From assembly GCF_011440305.1 (NCBI RefSeq), contig NZ_JAAOIW010000028.1, positions 1 through 53,630 of the forward strand: a DNA stretch of 53,630 nt. Reading direction: 5' to 3'. Below are positions 1 to 8,978 of this stretch, in pieces. The notes under the pieces were generated by a model. It did not search any database and was not told the origin of the DNA. It saw nothing but the letters and a program-made list of their open reading frames with translations. This DNA is from Paenibacillus agricola. Lineage in GTDB: Bacteria > Bacillota > Bacilli > Paenibacillales > NBRC-103111. A program made the translations under genes and the position numbers. Numbering within the stretch: position 1 is the first letter of the stretch; the number at the start of each line of letters is the position of its first letter.

Positions 1-567
1 TGTTGCATGATGTTCATTTGGATCATTCTCTCCTGCCCCCAACCTGTCTACGTTCTACAAGTTGGTTTATCGGTTGTGGCTGGTTTTTCAATGACTCCGC
101 TGGCCTACTTTTAAGTTAACAGATACATGCACCCACATCTCCTTCATGAGATCGGATTGATTAGAACCCTACACAAGGTGATCGAGCATGAGGCTCCACT
201 ATGCCCGTTTAAGCTTGAATTTAGTGCCAAAGGAGCGGATATGATTGAGTATTGGGATCTGGATACCAAAAGACATATATTTCGTATCGTGCAAGAGCTT
301 TTGAACAATGCGAGAAAGCACTCCCAAGCTTCAAATGTCAGTATTACAATAACGTCGTTAAGCAATCAAATCTTATTAATTTATAGAGACGATGGGATTG
401 GGTTTCCATCTCATCCCATCGAGCATAGTGAGATTGGATCATCAGGCACAGGAATCGAACAAATGAAAAACCGGATCTTATCTTTAGAAGGAAAATGGGA
501 AATTAGAACGGATACAGGAAGCGGCGTTTATCTAACCGTCACTATTCCTATGAGAAAGGTAGCATGA
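1..567 (+). pseudogene. C-terminal part of a ComP/DegS-type sensor histidine kinase, broken upstream
   Basis: An open stretch from 127 to 567 encodes the HATPase half of a HisKA_3-type kinase: LHPHLL-like linker (MHPHLLHEIGL), N box ELLNNARKHS, G1 box DDGIGF and G2 region SGTGIEQMKNRI. The family normally carries a phosphorylatable H box (ELHD) about 60-70 residues before the linker. Here an LHDVHLDHSL-like stretch begins at base 3 in another frame, which stops at 117-119, while the frame of the 127 ORF is closed by TAA at 112-114. The spacing is also too short, so the gene appears to have suffered deletion and frameshift. No ribosome binding site precedes the ATG at 127. The gene overlaps the next regulator gene by ATGA, the normal arrangement of a translationally coupled kinase/regulator pair. 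The part left of the window is unseen. Confidence 0.65.
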
Positions 568-1211
568 GCATGCGAAGAAGAACACTTATCGTCGATGACC
601 ATCCCGTTATGGCCCTCGCAACGAAAATGGTTTTGGAGCAAATTGAGCATATTGAGGTAGTTGCAATAGCCGCAAGTGGAAAGGCATGCCTGGAGCTTAA
701 CGAATTGTATAAGCCAGATCTTATTATGCTGGATTATAACCTGCCTGACCAATTTGGTAGCGTCGTTGCCAAGCAAATCAAAAAAAACTCGCCAGGAACC
801 CATATTATTATTTTTACCGGAATTGATGTTACAGACATCTATAACCAGTTAATTACGATCGGAGTAAGCGGTATCCTTTCCAAGGACTCCAATGAACGCG
901 CGATCCAAAATATGATTCGCTGTATCTTAGACGATTGCACGATGATCCCCTTAGCTTTATACCGCGGCATGCAGCTAACAACGAGCCTCCCCACCCAGGA
1001 TACCTTGCTTACCAAGGATGAAATCCATATTATGACGTTGCTGGTCAGGGGGGCTACGCAGGAGCAAATTGCCCATGAAATCTTTGTAAGCAAACGTTCG
1101 GTCGATAATTATTTAAAAAAAATTTATAACAAATTGAGCGTGAAATCAAGGATCCAAGCCATAGAAAAGTTTGTGCAAAGCAATTATTATGTAGAAGCGG
1201 ATAAAAGCTGA
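564..1211 (+). CDS. NarL/FixJ-family response regulator (ComA-like)
   Basis: Receiver domain at about residues 6-125 with acidic pair D11-D12, phospho-acceptor D57 in LIMLDYNLPD, a T in IIFTG and a Lys in GILSKD. A LuxR-type HTH follows at about 148-207 (LTKDEIHIMTLLVRGATQEQIA, then SKRSVDNYLKKIYNKL). At 215 aa the length is standard. The start overlaps the stop of the kinase remnant (ATGA), so translation is probably coupled. In intact systems of this type the kinase phosphorylates the regulator, which then binds promoters as a dimer. Because the partner kinase looks broken, this regulator may be orphaned or use another phosphodonor. An ATG two codons downstream could also serve as start. 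Confidence 0.85.
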   Translation: MSMRRRTLIVDDHPVMALATKMVLEQIEHIEVVAIAASGKACLELNELYKPDLIMLDYNLPDQFGSVVAKQIKKNSPGTHIIIFTGIDVTDIYNQLITIGVSGILSKDSNERAIQNMIRCILDDCTMIPLALYRGMQLTTSLPTQDTLLTKDEIHIMTLLVRGATQEQIAHEIFVSKRSVDNYLKKIYNKLSVKSRIQAIEKFVQSNYYVEADKS

Positions 1212-1219
1212 TACCCTCA

Positions 1220-1984
1220 TTATTTTCGCGCACTTACCATCATATAAGCACGGTCTGCTTGGACATAAGTAAACGCAATGTCTTTAAACTCCGCTGCTTG
1301 CAGCATCAGCTCAAATTCAAATTCATAAAACCACCTAACTTGTATGGTATCCTCATGTAATTCAATGAGCTTTCCGTTTTTATAGACTTCATATTTGTTG
1401 TAATTGGTTTTCAACTGTTCCCAGTAATCCAGCGCAATCCGCTCACTTAACCTAACTATAGCTCCATCATCTCGGCTAACTTCGGCAAGCTGCTTCCACT
1501 CATCGGGCTGGTCACTCCTCATATATTTGAAGGGTACGGATAAGGTCACAAGCAGTTGACCGCCTTCGACCAAATGGCTATATAAGCGTTTAAGCTATCC
1601 AATAGCTTCTATCCGGTCAGTAAGCAGATTAAACGTATTGCCAGGGATAAAGATCGTATGGTACTTCCTTGGCAAATCCAGTTGCTGGATCGGCTGGCGG
1701 TACAAGGCGGGGGCTATCCCTAGCCGCTCTGCTTTTCTTGTACAAACTTTAAGCATATCCTCTGAATAGTCAACTCCGTCAACATCTAAACCCTCCTGTA
1801 CAAACGGAAGCAGGATCCGGCCTGTGCCACAACCAATTTCTACAGCGGGCCCCTGGTTATCGAGCACATACCCTTTGTAAAAGGCATAATCCAGCCAATT
1901 ATTGGACTCGCTAAACCATAAATCGTAATGCTCCGCAACAAACCCTTGAAAATCCCCGTTCCCGTTTGTCTGCCTTTTCTCCAT
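1220..1984 (-). pseudogene. Class I SAM-dependent methyltransferase interrupted by an in-frame amber codon
   Basis: Two open segments on the minus strand, 1984-1598 and 1594-1220, lie in the same frame and are separated only by a TAG at 1595-1597. The first half contains the SAM-binding motif EIGCGTGRILLPF and the acidic motif VDGVDYSEDML. The second half continues directly (LKRLYSHLVEGGQLLVTLSVPF) with the usual post-motif strands and ends in FTYVQADRAYMMVSARK. Together they give about 254 codons, a normal length for this family (methyltransferase domain 25-like). A CAG to TAG change would explain the stop. A strong AGGAGGG precedes the ATG at 1984. The substrate is unknown. Translation from an internal start or readthrough is possible but nothing in the sequence shows it. 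Confidence 0.75.
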
Positions 1985-2080
1985 AAACGAATTCCCTCCT
2001 TTTTTATAATTGATAACCCCTTGTATGCGAGTATATCTGATTTTACAAAAAAGGAAAATCCTTCTTTTTATTGAACCTTG

Positions 2081-3349
2081 TTAAATTTCGTGTTTCGCTG
2101 CAGAAACAGAAGGAATAGTGATCGTAAACCGAGTGCCTAATTGTGGCTTGCTGCTAACCGTTACAAGACCCCCGAGAGCATGAATGACTTGATAGGAATA
2201 AGTAAGTCCCAGCCCGGTACCGCTGGATTTGGTTGAAAAATAGATGGAGCCTAGCCGCTCGATTTGTTCCCGATTCATACCGACCCCGTTATCCTTAATC
2301 AAAAGAATAGTGTTATTTCCCTCTGCTTTAAGGCTCAGCTCGATCTTCCCGCAAGTGATTTCCGAGCAAGCCTCAACCCCATTTTTAATAAAGTTAACGA
2401 GGACTTGTTTGAGTTCATCCGGATTTGCCAGCACCAAGACAGGAATGTCAGGCTTGCTTACTTCCAGTTCAACATTATACATAATGGCATATGGGGTCAT
2501 TACATCCGCAACAACCCGGAGCTGGTCACAATAATTAATGATCTCGCATTGTCTGGCAGAAGGCTTGGTTAAAGAGAGGTACTCAGATAGAATAGACTCC
2601 GTCCTTTGAACCTCATCTAAACTGATCCGAATATACTGTTCGATTTTTTGAGTATCGTGAGACCGTTCACTAATTAATTTCAAAAAGCCTTTGATAGCCG
2701 TGAGCGGATTGCGTACTTCATGAGCAAGTGAGGCTGCCACATGACTCATCATTTCCATTCTTTCATTTTGCGCATGGCTAATAAATAATTCCTTGTCTGA
2801 AACGGCCTTGCTAAATAGTGACATTAGAAGCCAGATCGCTACTGAATTTTGAACTGGAATGACCAAAATGTGGAAGGTGATATTTTCGGTAACATATTGG
2901 GGGAACATCAGATAGGTAAGAATAAGTGGAAGGATGGAGAAGAGAAGTCCGGCAATAAAAGTGACTATATATTTTCTGACTGCAGTTCTGTATATATTAC
3001 AAAATAACACGGATATAGTAAACGTTATGGCCACGATAAAGATGCCCACCCATTTCCCTTCGCCGCCAAGATACACCCGATAAAGGATAAATTCAATCAA
3101 TAGAAGTAGACCAGCCTGGACGCCGCCGAAAACAAGACCGAAAAACATGATGACATACCGCATGTCGAAGAAGACTCCGGTCACTACACTGGAAGCGAAG
3201 GTCATAGAGAGCAGTAAACAAATTGAGCTAGTTATGATAATAAAGGTGCTGGTGCAATTTTTTAGTTTATCTCGGTAGTAAATGTTATAAATAACAAAAG
3301 GAGCAAGTGCAAAAAAAAGCTGCAGGATCATATCATTTAATTGACTCAT
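2081..3349 (-). CDS. Membrane sensor histidine kinase, KinB/5TM-LYT type
   Basis: 422 aa. The first about 185 residues hold five or six membrane segments with a 5TM-LYT-like pattern (FDMRYVIMFFGLVFGGVQAG, IEFILYRVYLGG). The transmitter follows: H210 in SLAHEVRNPLTAIKGF, N box NFIKNGVEAC, G1 KDNGVGM and G2 SSGTGLGLTYS. This architecture matches sporulation-initiation kinases such as KinB, which feed the Spo0A phosphorelay. No regulator gene is adjacent, consistent with an orphan phosphorelay kinase. A Spo0A-box heptamer (TGTCGAA) lies about 50 bp upstream of the start. The assignment to sporulation is inferred from family and context; the histidine-kinase call is firm. Confidence 0.88.
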   Translation of the reverse strand: MSQLNDMILQLFFALAPFVIYNIYYRDKLKNCTSTFIIITSSICLLLSMTFASSVVTGVFFDMRYVIMFFGLVFGGVQAGLLLLIEFILYRVYLGGEGKWVGIFIVAITFTISVLFCNIYRTAVRKYIVTFIAGLLFSILPLILTYLMFPQYVTENITFHILVIPVQNSVAIWLLMSLFSKAVSDKELFISHAQNERMEMMSHVAASLAHEVRNPLTAIKGFLKLISERSHDTQKIEQYIRISLDEVQRTESILSEYLSLTKPSARQCEIINYCDQLRVVADVMTPYAIMYNVELEVSKPDIPVLVLANPDELKQVLVNFIKNGVEACSEITCGKIELSLKAEGNNTILLIKDNGVGMNREQIERLGSIYFSTKSSGTGLGLTYSYQVIHALGGLVTVSSKPQLGTRFTITIPSVSAAKHEI

Positions 3350-3397
3350 CTTGTCGCCTCACCACCAAATTATCTACCGTCTTACCCAAGGATTAAT

Positions 3398-3404
3398 TTC
3401 GACA
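3398..3404 (-). promoter_or_regulatory. Possible Spo0A box upstream of KinB-like kinase
   Basis: The minus strand reads TGTCGAA, the consensus Spo0A heptamer, about 50 bp upstream of the kinase start. A heptamer is expected by chance every few kb, so this is only suggestive; position and target type support it. Confidence 0.4.
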
Positions 3405-3436
3405 CTTTTTATTGTATTCCTGCCATGCTAGGCAAG

Positions 3437-3460
3437 AAAGCCACCCGCTGAGGTGGCTTT
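3437..3460 (-). terminator. GCCACC-type terminator hairpin, boundary repeat copy A
   Basis: AAAGCCACC (3437-3445) pairs with GGTGGCTTT (3452-3460), a 9-bp stem. On the minus strand it is followed by TTTCTT, so it can end the operon whose last gene stops at 3504. It is the leftmost member of a six-copy family in this window. A second stem (GGCGCTA/TAGTGCC, about 3470-3488) lies where other copies carry the tRNA-Arg 3' end and may be its degraded trace. Confidence 0.7.
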
Positions 3461-3503
3461 CGATTATGATGGCGCTACCCGATAGTGCCGCCTTCTTTCA
3501 ATT

Positions 3504-4964
3504 CTAATCACATGCCAGATTCACATATGCATACAACTGTGCCCATAGACCAAGTCCCATTTGAGAGCATACCCGGTATCCACCACGCTGCAGCTCCATG
3601 CCGCCTGCATTATGCTGGGCGACTCCCGTCAAAATACCGTCCGGCGTCAAATAGGCGGATAGCTCCAACAGGTTATGCTTCGCGATCTCCATATAAGAAG
3701 CCGGTAATAAATGGCGACTAGCTGCCAAAGCTAGTGCCGCAGAGATTCCTGCAGAGCCTGAAGTATCGATACCCGTTGCTGCATCATCCAAGAAGCAAGA
3801 CCACAGCCCGCTCGGCTGTCTCCAATCTGCTGTCACCTGTGCAATGCGGGTAATCTCAGCCTCTAGCTCGGCCACCCCTGCCAGACTCGCAAAAGGGGAG
3901 TCTTTAAGCTCGCAACAGGTTTTGACTAAACCTAAGCAATACCATGAGAACGCCCTAGCCCAGCTGCGGAACGTGTGCTCTTGTGAGTGCTGCATATAAC
4001 GCAGGTAGACATGCTGCCCTCGTGCCAGGAAATCTCGACGAAGCAGCACCTGGGCAATGGCTTGCTCAGCCATATCCCGGCGCCCAAGATGTCTTGCCAT
4101 AACTGCAAGAGGATAAGCCACGGTATAAGAGCCTTCTGCCGACACCACGCCTTCATCCATGATAGCCCCCCCGCCCTTAAGGCCTTTAGCCTCAAAAAAC
4201 TGGATGGCTTTATGAATCACAGGATGGTCAGGTCGGTATTTCGTGATAACGGCAAGCGGCAGGGTCGCTTCAATCGTAGTAAACGTACCGTCAGCCTTGT
4301 GGCCGTGTAGATCCTCATAAAGCAAATCACCATCGTCGTTAAAAAACTGGCTGAAATGCAAATCCAAGATGGGATCTATACGATCGGCTCCTAAAAGCGG
4401 CTTCAAGCTATCCAGCCCATCAAGGACACAGCCCTCCATCCAGCCAAAGGGCTGCAGGGAGTGCAGCGAAAGCATGGTATTCAAGGCTTCCTCTACTCGT
4501 GAATCCGGTTCCCCCATTACAAGATGTGGGGTAAAAAACACACGTTCCTCTGCTTCACCCAGTGCATCAAATACCCATAGAGGCTGCTTCCCGCCTTTCA
4601 GTTCCAGACGTACGCCCCGATCCAGTGCCGCTGCGGTCTGTTCAGCTGTAAGGAGTATCTCGAACGGTTGAAATACGTAGGCGTAACGAATGTCAATGGT
4701 ACCGATACGCTCATTGGACTGAAGAAGAATCACGTCAACCTGCTGAGCATCCCGATAATCTAAGGCAACCGTGATCCGCAAACGACTGCTTAGGCCTGCT
4801 GTCTGCTTGAACTGCTCGACATTCGTTTGCCACTTCAATTCCATCCGGTCTTGAGCTTCTCCTAGATATACTGCACTCCAGCCTCTGGAAATGCTTTTGC
4901 CTTCAGGCAAGGCAGCCGCAGAAGCCTTTACTACTTGGCCGGGCAAATATTGTACCAGTCCCAT
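3504..4964 (-). CDS. GH88/GH105-like (alpha/alpha)-barrel glycoside hydrolase
   Basis: 486 aa, cytoplasmic (no signal peptide). The C-terminal two thirds (about 170-480) resembles unsaturated glycuronyl/rhamnogalacturonyl hydrolases: TFRSWARAFSWYCLGLVKT matches the WARGxGW-type helix of GH105, followed by DTSGSAGISAALALA (the ETSGTA-type motif). About 160 residues of beta-rich sequence precede the barrel, an extension not typical of minimal GH105 enzymes. These enzymes remove the unsaturated uronic acid left by polysaccharide lyases from imported oligosaccharides. It is the last gene of a seven-gene minus-strand operon with a CUT1 transporter. It starts 13 bp after the AraC regulator. The exact substrate cannot be read from sequence. 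Confidence 0.7.
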   Translation of the reverse strand: MGLVQYLPGQVVKASAAALPEGKSISRGWSAVYLGEAQDRMELKWQTNVEQFKQTAGLSSRLRITVALDYRDAQQVDVILLQSNERIGTIDIRYAYVFQPFEILLTAEQTAAALDRGVRLELKGGKQPLWVFDALGEAEERVFFTPHLVMGEPDSRVEEALNTMLSLHSLQPFGWMEGCVLDGLDSLKPLLGADRIDPILDLHFSQFFNDDGDLLYEDLHGHKADGTFTTIEATLPLAVITKYRPDHPVIHKAIQFFEAKGLKGGGAIMDEGVVSAEGSYTVAYPLAVMARHLGRRDMAEQAIAQVLLRRDFLARGQHVYLRYMQHSQEHTFRSWARAFSWYCLGLVKTCCELKDSPFASLAGVAELEAEITRIAQVTADWRQPSGLWSCFLDDAATGIDTSGSAGISAALALAASRHLLPASYMEIAKHNLLELSAYLTPDGILTGVAQHNAGGMELQRGGYRVCSQMGLGLWAQLYAYVNLACD

Positions 4965-4976
4965 CCTTATCCCCTC

Positions 4977-7283
4977 CTATTTGAATTGCTCTCGATACTG
5001 ACTCGGTGTAACCTGTACGGTTTTTTTGAAATTTCGATTGAAATTCGAGGCTGTGCTGTATTGAAGCTTTTCTGCGATATCCGAAATCCTCATATCCGTT
5101 TCGACTAGCCAGCGCTTCGCGATTTCTAATCGATAATTTGATAAATATTCAGAAAAATTAACACCCGTGTCCTTTTTAAACACACGACTAATATAGCTTG
5201 GATGGTAATGAAGACGCGCCGCGAACATTTCGATACTCAAATCCTGATCGTAATGTTGCTCGATATCCGAAATCATCAACATCGATATGTTAACCTGCTG
5301 CTTACGCTGACGCTCCTCCGTCCAAGTTAGAAGGGGCTGAACGATCTGCTTCCATAACCAAGCCTCGATCTGCTCGAAGGTATGCATACGCACTAAAATT
5401 TCCGAGTGGAACGTCTCCTTTTCGAAAACCTCCTGCACCGACACTCCCGCATCCTGAACTAGGCCTGTTAAGTTATTAAATAACCGTCCTATAAAATGCT
5501 GATAGTCATAATGATTAATCGGATTTTCGAAAAAATAGACAATGATGGCATGTAGCCTTTCTTGGGCTTGCTCGTGATTGGTTTGCTTGATGGCCTCCAT
5601 AATCTGAAATTCGAGCTCCTTGGGATAACGGAACGTCTGCTCAGAGAGCGGCTCCACCTCATTGATGAAAAGAATCGACTCTGAGCCGAGCCTCACACGA
5701 TAAGTAAGTGCGTCTAGGCTTTCTTGATGTGCAAGCGGTGCATAAATAAAGTTCGTGTACCTTCTACTAATTCCAACACTTATTTTTAGATTCAAATAAT
5801 CTTTGACGTTATTGCGGATTTCCTCGGTTTTATTGAACACATGCACGTTAAATGGCATTTCCTCATCCAAACCGCCACCAAGGATTAGAACGAGTCCCTG
5901 GCTATGGATAATTGGACTTAGACGCATGGACTGTGGTACTAGCTCCTCAATTATATTGTGAATGGCAAAGAGCATGAGGTCCAGGTCCTTATCTGTGTAG
6001 TTCGTCCCCTCCAAGGTATCAATTTGAATCGCAAGCACACACCATTGATCCCAGTTTGTTGGAAAGTCATGCTGCTCGAGCTGCTCGACAATCGAACCTA
6101 GCTTCATATCCCCTAACAGCAGCTTGAACACAAAAAATTCACGAGTCTGATTATGCAGATGCTCGATCTGGCCCTTAAGCTTTGTACTTGATTGTGCCAG
6201 CTTAACCAAGTGCTCACTGATATAGTTCAGCTCATTATTTTGCCTCTGCTTGCCATCCGGCTGTATCGAGCGATAAATCCGATTAATAGGCGAATAAAGC
6301 CGATGCGAAACGATGAAGGAGCTCGTAATGACGAGAACGATCAAAATGGCCGCAATAATCATGGTATAGAGCTTGATTGCTTCTGATTTACTCATCAAAT
6401 GCTCTAAAGGTGTAATCGAGACATACGTCCAGTTGTTGTATAAGGCATGGTTATAATGAATGGCATACTTCTGATTGTGCTGCTCATAGTAAAAGAGGCC
6501 TTCTTGTTCATTACTGCTTGCAATTTGCTGATAATACGGCTCTGCCTGCACACTACTTCCAATATCCTCCGTCTCGAAGCTGGCAAGTACTGTTCCCACA
6601 TCATCCAAAATCAACGTGTTACCTGGTTCGTCATTACCTGAAAGATGCTTGCCAAGCTCCTGTAAAGGTACATTGACCGTAATGATACCAACCGGATTAA
6701 CCGCATTCAATGGAATATGCTTAATCAGCTTCAAGACGTGACCTAACTTATCGTCCTGAATAAGCTTCCAATAGGAGCGTCGTGAATCATCCCGATATGC
6801 TTTCAGCAGCGATTGCAAATGATATAAATAAGTATCGTGCTTGTCGATTAAAGGACGATCCTGCATAGGATATACCGCGCCACCCTCAACAATCCAATCT
6901 TGACGATAGCTCATCAGATGGACATCTTGAATGCCTAGCTCAAACACTTGAATCTGAACAAGCTCGTTGATCAGCTTATTAAAGACATCTTGATAATCAT
7001 AACTAAATGGATAATCAAGTACTGTCTGCATCGAGACTGCATTCGTCGTGATAGATCCGCTGATGGTTTGTGTGGTTAAGGTATCAATGGTCTTGAGCAG
7101 GTATTCTACTTTTTCTTTGTTCTGCTTGAGTATAAGGCGTTTGCTCGATGCTACCTCTTCTTGTAAAATTGTAGAGGACGTATTAAAGGACAGATACCCT
7201 AACAGCATGATAGGCAATATCCCAATGATACAGCTAAGCAATACCAAGTTGATGAAAAAGCTAGACCTCTGTAATTTTCTCAT
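4977..7283 (-). CDS. Membrane-anchored AraC-family regulator with extracytoplasmic sensor domain
   Basis: A transmembrane helix lies near the N terminus (about residues 8-30) and a second at about 300-325 (LYTMIIAAILIVLVITSSFIVSH). Between them is a Cache-like sensor region outside the cell. A cytoplasmic linker follows, then a C-terminal AraC HTH pair (about 665-765: ISMLMISDIEQHYDQDLSIE, YHPSYISRVFKKDTGVNFSEYL, ISDIAEKLQYSTASNFNRNFKK). I chose the ATG at 7283 because GGGGGG lies just upstream; an upstream in-frame start would add 13 residues without a good site. Such one-component receptors sense a ligand outside and bind DNA inside. It sits between the binding-protein gene and the glycosidase of its operon and probably controls that operon. 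Confidence 0.85.
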   Translation of the reverse strand: MRKLQRSSFFINLVLLSCIIGILPIMLLGYLSFNTSSTILQEEVASSKRLILKQNKEKVEYLLKTIDTLTTQTISGSITTNAVSMQTVLDYPFSYDYQDVFNKLINELVQIQVFELGIQDVHLMSYRQDWIVEGGAVYPMQDRPLIDKHDTYLYHLQSLLKAYRDDSRRSYWKLIQDDKLGHVLKLIKHIPLNAVNPVGIITVNVPLQELGKHLSGNDEPGNTLILDDVGTVLASFETEDIGSSVQAEPYYQQIASSNEQEGLFYYEQHNQKYAIHYNHALYNNWTYVSITPLEHLMSKSEAIKLYTMIIAAILIVLVITSSFIVSHRLYSPINRIYRSIQPDGKQRQNNELNYISEHLVKLAQSSTKLKGQIEHLHNQTREFFVFKLLLGDMKLGSIVEQLEQHDFPTNWDQWCVLAIQIDTLEGTNYTDKDLDLMLFAIHNIIEELVPQSMRLSPIIHSQGLVLILGGGLDEEMPFNVHVFNKTEEIRNNVKDYLNLKISVGISRRYTNFIYAPLAHQESLDALTYRVRLGSESILFINEVEPLSEQTFRYPKELEFQIMEAIKQTNHEQAQERLHAIIVYFFENPINHYDYQHFIGRLFNNLTGLVQDAGVSVQEVFEKETFHSEILVRMHTFEQIEAWLWKQIVQPLLTWTEERQRKQQVNISMLMISDIEQHYDQDLSIEMFAARLHYHPSYISRVFKKDTGVNFSEYLSNYRLEIAKRWLVETDMRISDIAEKLQYSTASNFNRNFKKTVQVTPSQYREQFK

Positions 7284-7355
7284 GTTGCCCCCCGCTTTTG
7301 CCACCGTACTTTTCACGCACAACCCATCATATCATATTTGCTGAACGAAGTAAGT

Positions 7356-7387
7356 ACAGGGATTGTATCCGTGGATACAATCCCTGT
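7356..7387. repeat. Perfect 15-bp inverted repeat between binding-protein and regulator genes
   Basis: ACAGGGATTGTATCC (7356-7370), a 2-nt loop, then its exact complement (7373-7387). It begins 10 bp after the stop of the binding-protein gene, in the direction of transcription, and has no T-run on either strand. It probably shields the 3' end of the binding-protein mRNA, which would raise its level relative to the downstream regulator, or acts as a partial attenuator. An operator for the adjacent regulator is an alternative. Confidence 0.75.
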
Positions 7388-7396
7388 GTGTCTAGC

Positions 7397-8893
7397 TTAC
7401 TTTTTTTTGTAGAGGTCAGAAAGCTCTTTCGACACTTGGTCGCCGCCAATTTTTTTCCACTGCGCAATCGCAGCATCATAGCCGGCGTCATCGATTTTAC
7501 CCATAATGTACTGTGCGCGTGCATCCAGCAGGATTGTCTTTAACTGCTCGTTTTTCTCTGTTTGAGCAGGAGAGATCAAGCCGTTGGATGGATCTGGTAT
7601 GCTTACAGCAGCATGCTCACTCATACGCGCTTTCAGCATCTTATCGGTATCCGTCGATCCTAACGGATAGATGACCGCATCTGTCGTAACTAAGTTTTTA
7701 AGATCGTCTAAATTGAATTGTTCTGCCGCTGGTTTTTTTTCATTTTCTTGTGCAACGCGAACGAACTCTGCTTTAGCCTCTGGACTGTTGACGGAATTGA
7801 AGTAACGAAGCACCTCACGCAAATCCTTTTCTGTTTTTACGCTGGTTTTTGAAATAAGTGCGCCGCCGTAATGCCCTGTGGCCGCGTACGCTTTACCATT
7901 AATCGGTGGACTTACCGTCATTGTGTAATGGTTTTTCGTATCTTCCATTTGGAAGTAGTACAAGGGAACAACCGCATCAATCGATTCGATACTAAATCCA
8001 ACTTTGTTGTTATACAGGTCTTTTCTTGCTTCATTACGAACGACGATTGCGAAGTTTTTATTTATTAAATCTTCTTGGTACAGCTTACGAACGAATGTAA
8101 GCCCTTCCCGGTATTCTTTGGTTTCTACGTCTTTGATAAATTTCCCATCTTTATCGACCCTCCAGTTGTTCGGTGCATTAAACCATGCAAAGATTTCTGT
8201 GGGAATGTTGTTTTCATAGACCATCAGGCCGTAAGTATCGTTGACGCCGTTTTTATCTGGATCCTTCTCTTTAAATGCTTTCATAACATTGTAGAATTCA
8301 TCGGTTGTTTTGGGCTCTGCAAGGCCCACATTGTCGAGCCAATCTTTGCGAATAATCGTAGCAAGCCGAACAAGCGGACGCGGACGTGGAATTACATAAT
8401 ATTTGCCGTCGATCGCAAGATTATCCATGATTTGTTTATCATAGCTTTTCAAATTCGGGAACTCATTAAGGTAAGGCGTTAAATCCCAGAACATACCGGA
8501 TCTTACACCGTTTAGAATCGTTGTCGTGAATGGGTTCTCGACCATGATCGCCTGCGGCATCTCGCCGGAGGTCATCGTTACATTTAATTTTTCGTTGTAC
8601 ACGTTGAATGGCACATACGTAATATCAAGCTTGGCATTGCCAATGCGTTCGGTTTCTTTGACAATCGGTCCATCCATCTTAGGTGCCGTGTTGGATAGAT
8701 ACACGTTCAGCATTGATACCTTGGCTGGTCCTGCTGGGGTTGCAGGTGCTGGGGTGCCCGCCGCCGGGGTCGGGGTGGCGCTTGGATTGCTTGCTGTATC
8801 GCTGGATGCCCCACAGCCAGAGATCATGGCCGTTGCCGCAAACACAATACTGAGTGGTAGCCCTACTGATTTGTACATGTTTCTTTTTTTCAT
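7397..8893 (-). CDS. ABC transporter extracellular solute-binding lipoprotein (CUT1, LplA-like)
   Basis: 498 aa. A lipoprotein signal with lipobox ISGC puts the modified Cys at residue 27, followed by an Ala/Pro/Thr-rich linker (about 30-55). The rest is a family 1 binding protein of the long Paenibacillus LplA type, including the Ca-binding-like DPDKNGVNDTYG motif. It captures an oligosaccharide or related solute at the outer membrane face and delivers it to the LplB/LplC-type permeases encoded just upstream. A 9-bp GA-rich site precedes the ATG. The gap to the upstream Rieske gene is 85 bp. No ATPase gene is present; a shared MsmX-type ATPase is presumed. Confidence 0.9.
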   Translation of the reverse strand: MKKRNMYKSVGLPLSIVFAATAMISGCGASSDTASNPSATPTPAAGTPAPATPAGPAKVSMLNVYLSNTAPKMDGPIVKETERIGNAKLDITYVPFNVYNEKLNVTMTSGEMPQAIMVENPFTTTILNGVRSGMFWDLTPYLNEFPNLKSYDKQIMDNLAIDGKYYVIPRPRPLVRLATIIRKDWLDNVGLAEPKTTDEFYNVMKAFKEKDPDKNGVNDTYGLMVYENNIPTEIFAWFNAPNNWRVDKDGKFIKDVETKEYREGLTFVRKLYQEDLINKNFAIVVRNEARKDLYNNKVGFSIESIDAVVPLYYFQMEDTKNHYTMTVSPPINGKAYAATGHYGGALISKTSVKTEKDLREVLRYFNSVNSPEAKAEFVRVAQENEKKPAAEQFNLDDLKNLVTTDAVIYPLGSTDTDKMLKARMSEHAAVSIPDPSNGLISPAQTEKNEQLKTILLDARAQYIMGKIDDAGYDAAIAQWKKIGGDQVSKELSDLYKKK

Positions 8894-8978
8894 TGAAATA
8901 CCTCCCTAGTATGTTGTCCTTCTATTTAAGGCTGCAAGCCTCTATCTATAGTAGCAGCATTAAAATCTTTATAACTCT

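Noticed and set aside
7356-7387. Inverted repeat read as a rho-independent terminator
   Set aside because: No T-run follows on either strand; kept as a stem-loop or possible operator.
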